NCBI GenBank assembly: GCA_951812925.1
Contig: OX638368.1
Location: forward strand, 154,490,492-154,554,491
Reading direction: 5' to 3'
Origin: Calliopum simillimum
Lineage: Eukaryota > Arthropoda > Insecta > Diptera > Lauxaniidae
Length of the DNA: 64,000 nucleotides
In this document: piece after piece, positions 1-12,285 of the stretch
Numbering within the stretch: position 1 is the first letter of the stretch
Layout of the letters: every line of letters starts with the position of its first letter
Notes under the pieces: model-generated
What the model saw: the letters and a program-made list of their open reading frames with translations, nothing else
The model's database searches: none
What the model was told of the DNA's origin: nothing
Program-made: the position numbers and the translations under genes

Positions 1-1019
1 TCGACAGTACCGTACGACCTTCGCCACTAATTTTTGAAATCTTTTAAATTTTTTGCAGTACTTTTACTCTTCCGAAGATCTGATTTCAATAGAGCCCAAT
101 ATCTCTCAATAGGTCGAAGCTCTGGGCAGTTAGGTGGATTCGCATTTTTTGGTAAAAAATTTACATTATTTCTATTGTAACATTCTATGGTGGCTCTAGA
201 GTAGTCGATTGATAAATCAAGCCAGAACATGACAGTACCCCCCGTGCTCACGAATAAATGGCAAAAAACGTTTTTGAAGGCATTCATCAATATAAATTTT
301 CGAGTTAATTGTGCCCTGTGTTACAAAAAAACTGCTTCTCAGACCGCAAGTGCATATGGCCTGCCAAACCATATACTGCTTGGGAAATTTTTTATTTTTC
401 TTCTATTTTAATTTGCTCTGTACCTGCCCCTTCTCCGAACAGGTATAAAATTTAAAATCTCCCTTAACGTATGTTTCATCGTCCATTAGCAGCAGTCAAA
501 TTTAGTCAGGTAACCGACATATAACTTTCGAGCTCACTTTAGGGCCTCTAACTGCTTTTCATCGGAACGGTCTGGTACTTTTGAACTCTGTAGGTCTTTA
601 GCTTAAGTTTTTTCTTTAATCTGTTTAAAAAAGATTTTGAGGTTCCTGCTCTGGCAGCTATATCTCGTTCTGAAGTGTGAGGATTCTGCTTAAAAAGGCA
701 CTTCACCTTTTTCACCAACTGTGGGTCTATACTGGCTTTTTTAGCTGAACCCTTTTTTTGCGTAATAATGCACCTGTTTTTTTAGCTATGGCTGAATATT
801 TTAATTCTGGTTTTTGCAGGTAAGTGTACAAAATGAGTTTGCGCTTTTTTTCTTGATTGCTAGACATCTTTATCGTTTGAAGTTTGTTTACCAAGTGTTA
901 TATATTTTTGTAATCGTCATGTTATATAGAAAAAAAGCACCCATATTTCGACCTGCACAGTCATCAGGTAAATCATAATCTTAAGGCATAAAAGTATCAA
1001 ATTTTTCTGGGGCAGTCCT
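1..1019 (-). mobile_element. Tc1/mariner-superfamily element, copy A, cut by window edge
   Basis: Reverse-strand DNA transposon. Its 5' inverted end lies at about 990-1019 and reads, on the minus strand, AGGACTGCCCCAGAAAAATT, followed by a TA at 1020-1021 as expected for this superfamily. The same end appears at both sides of the copy at 61943-63872. The other end of copy A lies beyond base 1, so about 80 percent of the element is present. It carries a degraded transposase (27-867). Confidence 0.85.
27..867 (-). pseudogene. Tc1/mariner-superfamily transposase, copy A, decayed
   Basis: Cut-and-paste transposase remnant. The start at 867 gives MSSNQEKKRKLILYTYL, shared with copy B. The best-preserved part is the C-terminal catalytic region at 27-290: FWLDL supplies the second Asp and NCPELRPIERYWA the final Glu, with 36 residues between them, so it is neither classical DD34E nor DD34D. 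The N-terminal half has frameshifts. The frame ends at a TAG (27-29) followed by codons for WRRSYGTV. Copy B has the same TAG at the same place followed by the expected C-terminal tail, so the stop is probably an inherited nonsense mutation. The superfamily is certain from the motifs; the exact family is not assigned. Confidence 0.8.
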
Positions 1020-1021
1020 TA

Positions 1022-2138
1022 GTATGGTGGAGTCAATAAAGCCTTTTCCTCGGAAGTCCTCAAGAACGGCTCCGATTTAGAAGATTTTTTTTAAAATTTT
1101 TTTTTTTTATTTAATTTAAAATTTGAAATCTATTGGAATTTGGACAGAATTATTTATATTTTTTAAACAATATCTATGATACTTATGATGAGAAGAAAAA
1201 TTAACTGAAAACAAATACTACAAATACAATGTTGGTGTTTGATGACACTTACAAAAAAGATAAGTTTCTGAACAGTAATTTCTCATGGAATTCAATTAAG
1301 AAATTTAATAAACCTCAACCAAGAAAATTTCACCTAAACTCAATGTTACCTCCATACATTAGGCCCATTTCGACAGGTTTATACATACAAGTTAAAAAAA
1401 AAAAAACGTAATAAAATTCCACGTATGTATGTGTGTATTTTTTTTTCGCCAAATACACATTTGTATAACTACAACAATAACAACTTGACTGCGTTAACCG
1501 AAAATGAGAATTATGTGCACTTGAGAAGGAATTCAACTAAAGTGAAAAACCGCAGAATGTCACTAAATTACAAAACCGCATTGTATGTTGCAGTCGATGT
1601 TGCAAGAACGGAAAAAAAATGCAAACCAAATACAACAAAAAATATGCGATTGTCGGCTTCAAACATTCAAATGCAGTTAACAGCAGCAACAGCGGAACGT
1701 AGCGCATTCATTAAATAGTCAAGGATACTTATGTACGTAGCGTAACAATGGGAAAGGACACGTTACATTTTATTATACCACACTCCATTTTGTATTCGTT
1801 TGTCAGTGCTACGTATGCTAGAATGTACAATACATACGTGTGAGTTGAAGGTAAATGCGTTTAATTTTATCTTACTTTATAAAAAGAAAAAAAGTTGAAA
1901 AAACACCAAATTAAAACCATTTATTTTGCAAAGTGTCACATTGTTTCGAAATTTGTCAAGAAGTTGCAAAAAATCGTACAATGCTAAAGTACTTTATTTT
2001 TCTAAAGTTAAAACTCTTCAAGTATTTTATGCAATGTGTATACACGTGGAGCTTATAACAACAATGGAGTTAGTATTTATTCGAACTGACAAGATGCTGT
2101 CACTAGTTACGATACTTTAGCAGAACTAATTATTTTTA
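1022..2138. other. Non-coding AT-rich stretch, nothing recognised
   Basis: AT-rich sequence with poly(A)/poly(T) runs. An open frame of 97 codons at 1425-1718 (+) has no recognisable domain and biased composition, and I do not regard it as a gene. Confidence 0.4.
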
Positions 2139-2252
2139 TTCGGAGTATTTGTTTACTAGCCCTGAATTAAAGTTTTAGTCCGAAAAGTTATCGTTTACGC
2201 ATAAAACGGACTAAAACCTTAATTCTGGACTAGTTAACGAACACTCTGATTG
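2139..2252. repeat. Short hairpin MITE-like repeat
   Basis: About 45-bp arms (2139-2184 and 2208-2252) are reverse complements with a few mismatches. The core AAAGTTTTAGTCCG on the left pairs with CGGACTAAAACCTT on the right, and the outer parts containing ACTAG also pair. The loop is about 24 bases. No coding capacity; consistent with a very small foldback MITE. Confidence 0.6.
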
Positions 2253-3330
2253 CTTTAAAAATAAACCTAGTTCTGAGTGCTTAGCTTGATATAAAAAGGC
2301 GGCATATAAACAACATACTCCCAGACATCCTCAAAGCCATATCTGAGTGAAGTCTTGATAATCGGGACAATTTTTACGCAAGCAAGGCCCAAAGTTTTCT
2401 GTTATCTCATTAATCATTTCAGAGCTATAAGCAAATGGGAGCTTATGCAATCGTTTTAGTTATTAAAAATGGTCTAGTAAGCGTCTTCAAAACATATTTT
2501 AAAATATTTCAACGAGTAAAAACTCGGATAAATAAGGGACCGATTGAAAAAACTTTAGGTATGGTTTAATAAGTAAGGTTAGGGCTTTTCGATCCCATTA
2601 AAAAAATCAAGTTACACCACTGCATCATAAAATTGAAAACAGCGCTTCCTGCTACTTCGAGAAAGGATATCGCGAAATCCTGCAGTATATGAGCAATTCT
2701 GTCCTCAGAATCGAATTCATTGTCGAAAAGTACTCGTCTACTAAAATGTTCATACAATTTTTTTTTATTTTGAGAGCCTCTATACCTCTACAAACTGGAA
2801 AATATCAAAATTACTTACATCAGTTCCTTAATAACATGAAGTTTCTTAATTTTTGGCTTAGTAAACATATGTCCCTGTGGTCATCAAAGGGCTAACATAG
2901 CTGGCGTGAATATTGAAGCTCTGGATATATCGATTCCACCGGATCTGAAGTGGGCAGATCATGTGTTTGATGTGTCGAAAGCCGCGGTCTAGAAACGGTG
3001 TACGAAATACTTCTCCCTTCGAATGTTTTTTTAATTGGCTACGAGATCAGTAAATTATTATTTGGTATTTCTGGTAAAAAAATATTATAGTCTTTAGGTT
3101 CATAAGACTCATTTAGCCATACCTCTCTTAAAAAGTGGTTATTTTCTTAATAAGCAAAACAACGATTTACATATAAAAAACAAAATTTAGTCATCTGAAA
3201 ATCAAATAAATCAAAACTTTAAAAACCGACTCATCGATATTCACTTGTATAGGGCCGATATGTAGATATAAAAAAAAGATTAATTTTAACCTTAAAACGC
3301 TTAGATAAAACTTTTCAAATTCCAACATAA
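2253..3330. other. Non-coding stretch, nothing recognised
   Basis: AT-rich single-copy-looking DNA. No convincing exon, repeat end or transposase remnant was seen. Confidence 0.4.
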
Positions 3331-3559
3331 ATTTTTATGGTTGCCAACTGGTTGTTTTCCAAAATTTTGTTTAAATCATAAATTTTGGCTTGAGAAACAG
3401 CCAGTATACAGTAGAAAATCAAAGTTTATAAAATGTACCTTAATTAGGAATTGTTTTTTCTGAGTAAGTAAATCCATTTTTTCTATGCTGATGGAAGTTG
3501 CATATTCTTCAAAAAGTTTATTTAACCATATTTGAGACCAAAAAATACATTCTTAAATA

Positions 3560-4130
3560 TTTAAAAAAAAAGAGTGTGATTTAAACAATATTTTGAAAAA
3601 TTACTAGGTGGCAATACTAAAAATAAATGTTGATTTTTAAAAATTTGTCCAAGCCTTTTAAGAAAAAATTTTCATTTTGTTTATAAAATATAAAGTTTAT
3701 AAACTTACAAAAAAACATGTAGCAACCCTGAATGTTTCTAAACATTTTTGAAAAAATTATCTAACCGTGTTTGAAACCAAAAAATTACATTCAGTCAAGA
3801 AAAGTATAAATTTAACAATTTAAAAAAAAAACAGGTGGCAACCCTAAGAACGTGTGTTCGATTTTAAAAAGTTTATCTAAGCATTTTAAAACTTAAATTA
3901 ATTTATTTTTTTAAATCTACGGCATAAGCTAAACTTAAAAAAAAAACAGGTGGCAACCCTGAAAGTTTGTATATAATTTCAAAACAGTTTATCTGGGCGT
4001 TTCTGAAAATTTAAATTTAGTCAAAAAAAAAATAAAAGGTCAGAACAAAATTTTTGGAAAACAGGCAGGTGGCAATTCAAAAAATGTATGTTGGAATATA
4101 ACAAAATTTATCTTTCCAACCAGAGTTTAC
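3560..4130. repeat. Diverged tandem array, ~115-bp unit
   Basis: The motif CAGGTGGCAACCCTGAA or a variant recurs at about 3607, 3717, 3834, 3949 and 4068, spaced 110-119 bp. Each is followed by an A/T-rich block with a TTTATCTAAGC-like segment and an A-run before the next motif. Five recognisable copies, strongly diverged, so an old satellite-like array or the internal array of a larger repeat. A reversed GGTTGCCAACTGG-type motif near 3341 may mark an earlier inverted piece. Confidence 0.65.
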
Positions 4131-5992
4131 CTATTCTATTCGCAGCAAGTATACGAAATTTGGGTTGATTATCTCAGATAGTACCGTCAGTATAGAGTTT
4201 TCAAGATTTTGCTTGTATAGGAGGTACCACGCCCTGTTGTTTAAATTTGACGAAATTTTTTTGAAAGCTTAAGTGATCCATTCTTAGTACGTAATTTACT
4301 TAGTTGAAGTGCGTTTATTTGATACCACATATGAGAGCTCCTTGCCCCTGTGTGCGCTGGTTGGACTCTTTTTTTATCATATTTTCCATACCAGAATGCT
4401 GAAAATCTTTTGATATGTGTGCGATTTCGGCTCTTTTTGGTTTTACTAATCTGAAGTTGCTGAAGAGGTTGCATTTTTTAAATTTTATCTAAAAGGTCGT
4501 AGGATATAAATTGTGGTATGGGCCATGGTTAGCATGACAACGATTGATATTCATATTTTGTGGTTTATCTATCAAAATGTATTCCTTTTAAAAGCTACTT
4601 ACTTGTCAAGGAACGGAATTTAAATGAAATTTAAATTCATAATTTTATTCATAATGAAATGCACTTTAAAAATAAGTACTGTATCGTTATTGTATTTGTA
4701 TTTCATAAAACATACGAGCGCACATTTGTGTGTGTGCCGTTAGCACATACGCACACTGTCAGCAAGCGCATTTTATTTCGCAATTCAAGTGCCTACTCTT
4801 GCTGATACCATTGTGCATTACGCTTCAATTATCAGGGTATTCAATAAATTATTTCATAAAATTCTCAAAATTCTCGTTAACATGATTCACGTTGCTGGAA
4901 TGCGGTTTATTTTCATTCATTTAATATTTTTTTTTTATTTAATTTTTTTTATTTCTCTCTCTTCCTCGCTGCAGTTCAATTATAATTTTAATGTCGAACA
5001 CAGGCAGCACCAGCAGCAGCACCATCAGAAGCAATCAGTAAGGGCATGGCAATTTTCAAAAGGCATCGTATTTGACCGCTACAACCACTTCGAAAGCAAT
5101 TATATGAGAATAACTGTTGTAAGTAACACGGTCGTTTTTCAAAAGGTCATGTCCCGTGCATGCGTGTGAGTTTCGACACTTACATGAATGCTTGAGAATG
5201 ACATACAAATACATACAAATGTTGATGTTTCCAAGTGCCAAAGCATGGGGGTCATTTATGTTAGAGAAGATTTTGTTGGACAGGGTTCTAGGGGTCAGGA
5301 ACTAGTAATTTTCAATTTGAGTTCAAGACAATTGTGTACACTCTTAATTTTATTTAATATTTTTTTTTTCTGTTAAAAGAATAAAAAAATTATAAGGGTT
5401 TGAATTTGCATATGTTATGCAACAGTGTTTGAATAAAATAAAATAGCGGATATTAGTAAGAATTGTTTTGAATTGAAGATGAGATAAACTTTCGGAAATA
5501 GGGATCGGTAGCGATCTGATCAATAGTCTTTGAAAAGGGGGCTCAGCTGTCAAAAAATTATTTTCCACTTTTTTGTCGATTCGGATTCACTTGTTGACAA
5601 GTTTATTAAAAATCATGAGAAGGAAGAGTAATAACACCTGAGAGAGAGAAAGAGTGATTAAATCTTTATTCAGGATTTGTATTTATGGCTCTACACAATA
5701 TTGTAGAATTCAAGTGCCTAAATGAAGTACTGTGCACATCAATTTTTGAGTTAAAACAAACACTATCATTGGACCCGTCATTATCCACATCATTTTCAGG
5801 TGCAAAACTCTTCACAAACACTAATTTTTCTGCGAAAGACCTATAGAAATAATCACATTAACGTAATAATGAAAAAGACGGCGCGATATCAATGATAAAA
5901 TTTGAAAACTCAGTGTTACTCGTTTAGAAATCAGAAACTACCAACTACAATAATATTTTGAGCAAAAACAACATTTGACGTCCTTGGATATA
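4131..5992. other. Mostly non-coding; contains one exon candidate
   Basis: AT-rich DNA with short CAG/CAT codon-rich sequence near 5000 (listed separately) and a GAGAGAGA run near 5640. No transposon ends were recognised. Confidence 0.35.
4975..5037 (+). CDS. Candidate 63-nt host exon, His/Gln-rich (speculative)
   Basis: A long pyrimidine tract ends in GCTGCAG at 4974, an excellent 3' splice site. A GTAAGG at 5038-5043 is a good 5' splice site. The 63 bases between are open and encode FNYNFNVEHRQHQQQHHQKQ plus Ser, exactly 21 codons. His/Gln-rich segments are common in fly regulatory proteins. No flanking exon was found in the window, and the same frame stays open from 4789 to 5169, so a chance occurrence is quite possible. 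No function is proposed. Confidence 0.25.
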
Positions 5993-6116
5993 CAGTGTCG
6001 GACAAAAAAATTAGGTCACCCATTGCTTCAATATGTTTTAAATTTTTTTCTATGTTGCGCATAAAAGTTCGGGAGACCGCTTGCAGAAAATATGCAAATC
6101 TATTATGTGCTTCCAA
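5993..6116. repeat. Possible Tc1-like terminal fragment
   Basis: The sequence TACAGTGTCGGACAAAAAAA at 5993 followed by TTAGGTCACCC resembles ends of Tc1-like elements. No matching opposite end or transposase was found nearby, so it may be a solo end or chance. Confidence 0.3.
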
Positions 6117-7082
6117 AACTGAAGTCTGGAAAAAATGTTAATTGATTGCTGTTCTCATTTTCACTAATTTAAAAATAACGGCTAAGCTTTAAGAGAACAA
6201 AAAAAAAAAAAAATAGGTTCACACTGTTTAATACTTCAAATAACTCCCTTTTTTTACAAAATGACTTTAGAAAGTATCTCCTTCTTGGATAAAAGATGTC
6301 ATTGCAAGCATATATTACATCAAAAATAGATAAAAAGTGGGTCATGGACGGCATTGCTCGAACGAAGAGCGTTCCATCATCAAGAAGCTTCGAATTGGAT
6401 AATTGGTATGGTGGTTATCTGTTAGTGGGTGTTTTAGATGAGATTTTTACTAGAACACTGGAAGGGCGGGTGCGCAGATGGGATGTGCTGCTAATCCCAT
6501 GTTGGTATGGTGTTAGAAGGTTTTGGGTTTTTTTGCTTATTTTCATTTTGATTTTTAACTTTGAGTTTTATTTTTGGTTTTGAGAAATTTACACTCACGG
6601 TCAAAAAAAAAGCCGACAAGGATTTTTTGCTAAAATAGTTGGTTCTTCGCCCTTTTTTATGATTGTTAATATGAAGTATGACTAATAAGTAAAAATTGTT
6701 GTGAAATAATGCATTAACTTCATATCTGTTGGCGTTAAAACAGCGATATTTAAAAAAAAGGGTTAAAACTGGTTCCAAAATTGCTGCGAAGGTAAAGGAT
6801 AAACAAAATATAAAATTAGCACCTCAACTGTACAGCACCACTTGAGAGAAAATAACTTTTTTGCCCGAAGTCCTGCGGAAAAACCGATTTTCACGCACAA
6901 AATGCGGTCTTTCTCATTAAACTGGTGTAAAGAAAAAAATAATTTGGTCCATAACGATTGAGCTGTAGTCATTTTCTATGATGGGAACAAAACCAATCTT
7001 ATCAGTTCCGATTTGGGATGCACGGTACGCCGCAAAAAAAAAAAAAATGAAAAATATAGCTTCTTATGCGTACAAAGCACTC

Positions 7083-8919
7083 CGGAACAAGTCAAGCGTT
7101 GCTCCCAAAGCCAAATTTATTTTTTTTGCCAAAATATGGCTTTGGAAAGTAATTACAACAACAATAGCAATCGGAAGATCGGGATATAGCTTTTATGAAA
7201 ACAAGTATAAGTTCTGAGTCCCTTGATGGATATCAAAAATTTTGATGTCATATGAAAGGTATTATAACTAGCTACCAAATTTGTGTACAAAAGTTTTAAA
7301 TCCGACTTTTCGGTTTCGATATATGGCGATTTTAAGATAATTTTGACCAGGTTTTTTTAAAAAAAACACTATTTTTTCCAAAAAACGTCTCATCAATCCA
7401 TAATTTTTGTAACAAAATATGAAAGGCCAATCTATTTTCTTTTATTAACTATGCCATTTGTATCTGAGTATTTTATCTTTGTATTGAGTGAAACTTTTTG
7501 AGTTATTATTCTCTATACAGAGTTTGTTCTCTGAGTAGAGGAAGTTAGATGGGCTTAAAAAATGGGTCAGCTAAGAGACATTAGTAAAAATATGTGTTTT
7601 GAAAGACACATAGTTTTGATATCCCTACCTAATGAGACGCGAACCTATTTGGTGATATGCTGTGCACAGCTAAAAATGTAGACGGTGGGTTAGTAACTAG
7701 GTAAATACTTAACTTAAGTGTTGGATAATATTATGTCTTCTAGATCATTTTGGAATTAAATCTTATAGATCATATTGAAATTAAGAACTAACAAGTAATT
7801 CTTATCCAGTTGAATAGTTTAGAAAGCAGAAATGACCGATTTCAATGATCTAAGCAAATCCTATTTGTGTGTTAGTGTGGTAGAAAAAACAAATTAGGCT
7901 TTCAATTAAGCTCTCGATTAAGTTATATGTGATAGATATTTTATCGATTAAGTTCTATGATAGATATTTTATCGATTCAATTTTTCTCTTTTGCAATAAA
8001 AAGTAGTAGTAAACCTCACGTTTTTGAATAAAAATTTTAATTTTGTTGTGGTTGATAGTGGTGTTGTTGATAGTAATGTTGTTGTTGTTGTTTTGTTAGT
8101 GTTGTTGTGTTGTTCTTGTTGTTGTTGTTATTGGTGTTGTTGATGTTGTTGTTGTTAGTGTTGTGTTTTTTGTTTTGTGTGGTTGTATTGTTGGTGTTGT
8201 TATTGTTGTGGATAGCGGTGTCATTGTATTTGGTAGTGGTGGTGTCGTTGTTGTTATTATAACGACTCGAACGCCAGGCCAGATAATGTCGTCGAGGTTG
8301 CTATTCCTGGCCCCCCAATAGGATGGTCTCTCTGAGGCATTGCTGTTGTTGTTAGTGGTGGTGCTGTTGTTGTTTTTGTTAGCGCTGCTTTTGTTAGTGG
8401 TGGTGTTGTTGTTGTAATATTTGCTAAATTTCATGAAAATTTCTTTAGCTTAATTTGTGTTTTTCTATAAAATATACCCTAATAATGCAAATTCAGCTTT
8501 AAATGGAATACCTTATGAAAGAAAATAGATAAGGCTTCCATATTTTGTTTTTACAGCTATAGGTTATTGAGGTATTTTTTTAATTTATAATAGTTTTTAA
8601 AAAAAAAAACTGGTCAAAATTTTCACAAAATCACCATTTCTTGAAAACCATAGCTTGGATTTTAAACTTTTTTGAAATAATTTTGTAGCCAGTTAAAATA
8701 TCTTTCATATAACATCAACATTTTTGAAATCCATCAAGGGATTCAGAACTTATATCGGTTTTTATAAAAGCTATATCCCGATCTTCCGATGACCATATCT
8801 CCAAAACTAGGTCCGAGCGACACTTTTTGATTAAACATTTTTTGTAAGAATTATAACTTTAACAAGAAAAGTTTGGTTTAAACCAAATTGGGTTCTGGGA
8901 GCAACGCTTGACTTTAGCC
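7083..8919. mobile_element. GTT-centred foldback element with 8-bp target duplication
   Basis: Inserted in the Tc1-like transposase and flanked by AGCACTCC at 7075-7082 and 8920-8927. Outer ends pair over AAGTCAAGCGTTGCTCCCA. Inner arms also pair: left 7180-7260 (GGGATATAGCTTTTATGAAA and TCATATGAAAGGTATT) with right 8695-8790. The middle is a GTTGTT-rich microsatellite. No transposase is encoded, so it is non-autonomous. The 8-bp duplication would suit a hAT-like or similar mobilising enzyme, but that is inference. The inner arms are related to those of the foldback at 45860-50395. Confidence 0.75.
8042..8420. repeat. GTT/GTG-rich microsatellite at foldback centre
   Basis: Imperfect GTT, GTG and TTG repeats interrupted near 8260-8340 by a more complex, GC-richer segment. 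The reverse strand is open for 112 codons as Asn/Thr-rich low-complexity sequence; this is a by-product of the repeat. Confidence 0.85.
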
Positions 8920-9611
8920 AGCACTCCATATGTGGTGGCCAATGGGTTGGAGATATTCCGCTTCAGGAAGGTTATATCAACTCCGAAGCTTATACTGGCA
9001 TCATTAAAATCGGCGTTATGCACTGCATCGACCGACTAAGCGAGCACTTAGCAAATGTCATATTTCAAGATGATTCTGCTCCTTGTCATCTTTGGAAATT
9101 GCTTTATGTCCCACTCATCATTAGGTTTTGCTTTACTTTTTCGAAAAATTTACAATAACAGGCTATTTATTTTTGCATTGGCAAATAAATAGAATGACCT
9201 TTTGGCAATTAAGTCAAGCAAATGGCCGGGCAAAAGCCCCAACCTCAATTCGATTGAGAATGTTTAGGTCATTTTAAAACGAAAAGTGTGCCAGAAAAAC
9301 TTAAATATAATTAATAATATTAAATTTAATAATTTTAAACTTAATAATATTTAACTTAGGGCAGTTAAGTCAGGGAAAATATTGATTTACACAACAATTT
9401 TAAAATATCTTACAAAATTAAAATCGGCTTTTTTTTGACCGTGAGTGTAGTTACGTTTTTCCTATTATTTTAAATTTTTACTTCCTGCTTTAGGCGGAAG
9501 TAAAAATTAATTGTTAAGTCCCTTGACCTAGCGCCGCGGGTTGAGAACCCCCTGAAGTGGATAGAATTAGCCGTGGTGGGCTGCGTTAGGTAAGATGGCA
9601 CCTAGGGACAT

Positions 9612-9790
9612 ATAAAAATTTGTGGAAAATAGTTAAAGAGAAAATTGGACCACTAAAACCAAAAAACAGGGAGGAGTTGCAGACAAAAGTTCAAGAAGGT
9701 TGATACGATATTCCGAAAAGCATTTGCCAGGGGTTGGTGGACTCAATGCCAAAAAGAAGTCGATTAGTGATTAATCATAAGTGAATCATA
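9612..9790 (+). pseudogene. C-terminal fragment of a second Tc1-like transposase
   Basis: Reads NLWKIVKEKIGPLKPKNREE, then LQTKVQEG, a stop (TGA where Trp is expected), YDIPKSICQGLVDSMPKR and LVINHK. This is the usual end of Tc1-like transposases after the catalytic Glu. It lies outside the TIRs of the preceding element and differs in sequence, so it is a separate copy. The upstream part is replaced by unrelated, GC-richer DNA at 9520-9610. No catalytic residues remain. Confidence 0.7.
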
Positions 9791-12283
9791 ATGATACCAA
9801 ATTTTAGCTGCTACAGTACTATTTTATTATTTTCCCTACTTTTAATTATTTTTCAACAATGACACTATTTTTTTGCCTACCATGTATAGTATAGTGTGTA
9901 TCGAAAAACAAGCACCTAACTCCACACTCAAATTATGAAACGGGAGAGAAAAAAATTCAGGATATAAACATTTTTTGACTTTAAAATAAATTCCTAGGTC
10001 CCCAAATGGCTCTTGTTCATAAAAACTGAGTGATTTTGCACTAGAGCCTATCTAACGGTAATTTTTTGATTGGTGGCCACTTTTATAAATTTCCTTTAAT
10101 TCGATGGTACATTTTTGTCATAAGTTTTTTTTTTAATTTGAGGTTAGACAAAAATACTTATCAAGAATAATCCATTTCAAGGCTCCGGTAGAGAAAGGGC
10201 AGCGCGTATTGCATGTATTGTAACATAAAACTATTTTTATCTGATCTCAAATCAAAAAAATTAGTAGGTTTAATAAATTCCGAAATAGAATCAATATAAC
10301 GAAGATTCCGATAGAACGGTATGTTAATAGGACGTTTTTCATACTAAAATGGCCGCCAAAGTCAAAAACTGGGAAAAATTATTGAAAATATCAACTTTAA
10401 AAATTCAGAACGTTGCAAAATTTTTTTAAATACTTTAAACTATTTCAGACCATCCCAACTGGAATTTTTTATAACTCTTGGCTTATCAATTATAGTTGAA
10501 CAAAAATTTTTTTTTTATTTTTTCTGCATCAAACACTGTGCATTACATTAAATTTTTGGGTTCAACTTAAACCTTAAAATGTCGCAGTTTAACAATTTTA
10601 TTTAAAAGTAATTTGCATAGGATAGATCTTAGCAACAGGGGAGCACACAAAACAAACACACTCTCATGTGCACATACACACAAAGGCCAACTAAAATTTG
10701 TAACATATTCAAATGCTAGACACGCACACATGCTCTACGAGTGTACTCTTCAAATTTGCCTCAAAGAAACAAAAAAAAGGGCAAAAAGAAAAGAATAACA
10801 AACGTAATCCTTGCGAAAATACGCAAAAATCCTTACTACGAGAAATGGGGAAAAAAACAGCAAAATACACCTCAATACAACCCAAAATCGGTAACACTAA
10901 AGTGGTAAATTTGTGGCTTTCGAGCTGTGCCATTCAATATGATTCTTCGCCATACTACACTTAACAAGTACGTACAGCTATAATAGATTGTGATGTTCCC
11001 TCTCAATGCTAATGCCCGACAAAAAGCAAAAATATATTTGCAAATACAAAAAAAAAAAAACAAAAAAAAAAGCAACAAAAACTTTACGTAAAAAAAAAGG
11101 ATTCTTTTTGTACGCCTGGCACGCACTGCGAATTTTCTATTAAATCCTTCGCCATGTGCCAACAACGAGTGAGAGAGACAAAAAAATGGGCAACCTACCG
11201 TAACGCACTTTTCGCATATTTTATGCCCCTACTCTATGTGAAATCCATTGAACAATGTACCTTTTTCAATGTCAATTTGAACTTTTGTACCGCAGGACAC
11301 CTTCGACAACCAGCAACAGCAGCAACATTTAAATTACAATAACAATAATGGTGAAATTGCATTTTTTTGTTGTTGTTGTTGCTATTGTTGTTTTTCGTAC
11401 ATTCATAAGTTGAATAAAAAAAAGAAGAAAATTCATTTTGTATCAAATTTTAAAAGTTATCATGTAGAAATTTCTTCTACTCCTACACAATTTATGCTTT
11501 ACCGTTGTTTTCGAATTTTTATATCTATTTTTTTTCCCGTTTTTTGTATTTGCTCTTTTCATTTTACAAGGACGTGTCTGTGGGATATCCGGAATTTTTG
11601 TCGCTTTTTCATTTTAGAGTCATTTGCATGTCGATTTCTTTTTTCCGTTTTTTTTTTTGGCTTTTCTTCATTTGTTGGGGCGCGAAAAGATCCTAAGAAA
11701 AAAACTTATGTTGCCTAGAGCTATTTTTGATGTGATATGATTTCCTGATTACATAAAACCAACATATCCACCCACACACACTACGGTTGGAATAAAAACA
11801 AACGCACATATTGAAATTTTCCGTTTGCTACAGTCACGCTGAATGGCATGGAAAATATGATTGTATATGCATTCAAAATGGTAGAGGTTTTCCATTCGAT
11901 GCTTGGAAACCTTTTGACGGAAGTGTTGAATTTTATTTTAGTCGTCAGAAAAGTGATTTTATAAAATTTTCAGTTTTTTCAATTTGAACACAGGAAATTG
12001 TCGGATTGTGCACTTAAGTACTGTGATTCAATTTACAATAACGAGTTGAATCCTTTTTTTTATAGCGGCAAGCATTTTCTTAGTGAGGTTATCAGAATAA
12101 TGGAGTTGTCTTTTGATTGTTATGTCAATGGTTTGGAAAAATTTGGCAAGTTGTTTCAAATAATTGCATTAATTATGGATTTAATGACTTTTCCGAAATT
12201 TTTGTATAATTTTTCAAATTTTATTCGAGCGGTAAGCTAACCCTAACTTTCGAGTAGATTTTTACTAGCATAACGATTTCACA
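9791..12283. other. Non-coding AT-rich stretch, no gene recognised
   Basis: Many homopolymer and CAA/TTG runs (for example 11320-11400). Several short open frames overlap on both strands and have no recognisable domains. Unrepeated sequence like this could be intron or intergenic DNA. Confidence 0.4.
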
Positions 12284-12285
12284 TA

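Larger units (their letters stand above)
6741..9310 (+). pseudogene. Tc1-like transposase pseudogene in two halves
   Basis: The left half (about 6741-7080) reads, with stops and shifts, through segments such as KMRSFSLNWCKEKNNLVHND and NLISSDLGCTVRRK, matching the region around the first catalytic Asp in Tc1-like transposases. The right half (about 8928-9310) has VGDIPLQEGYINSEAYTGII, then NVIFQDDSAPCH, the second Asp motif. After an extra AT-rich insertion it continues WPGKSPNLNSIENV, the final Glu motif. A foldback element interrupts it between the halves. The N-terminal DNA-binding part is mostly missing. Clearly non-functional. Confidence 0.75.
6592..9447 (+). mobile_element. Tc1-like transposon, dead, split by a foldback insertion
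   Basis: Inverted ends start CACTCACGGTCAAAAAAAAA on the left (6592) and its reverse complement on the right (ending 9447), each flanked by TA (6590-6591 and 9448-9449). Removing the foldback insert at 7083-8919 and one copy of its target duplication leaves about 1.0 kb, shorter than a full Tc1-like element. The ends are still similar, but the transposase is heavily mutated. Confidence 0.8.

Noticed and set aside
1425..1718. 97-codon forward frame
   Set aside because: No recognisable domain; AT-rich with no supporting splice sites or neighbours.
6296..6583. 95-codon forward frame
   Set aside because: No domain; ends in a T-rich hydrophobic run just before a transposon end.
8096..8434. Asn/Thr-rich 112-codon reverse-strand frame
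   Set aside because: Translation of a GTT/GTG microsatellite inside a foldback.
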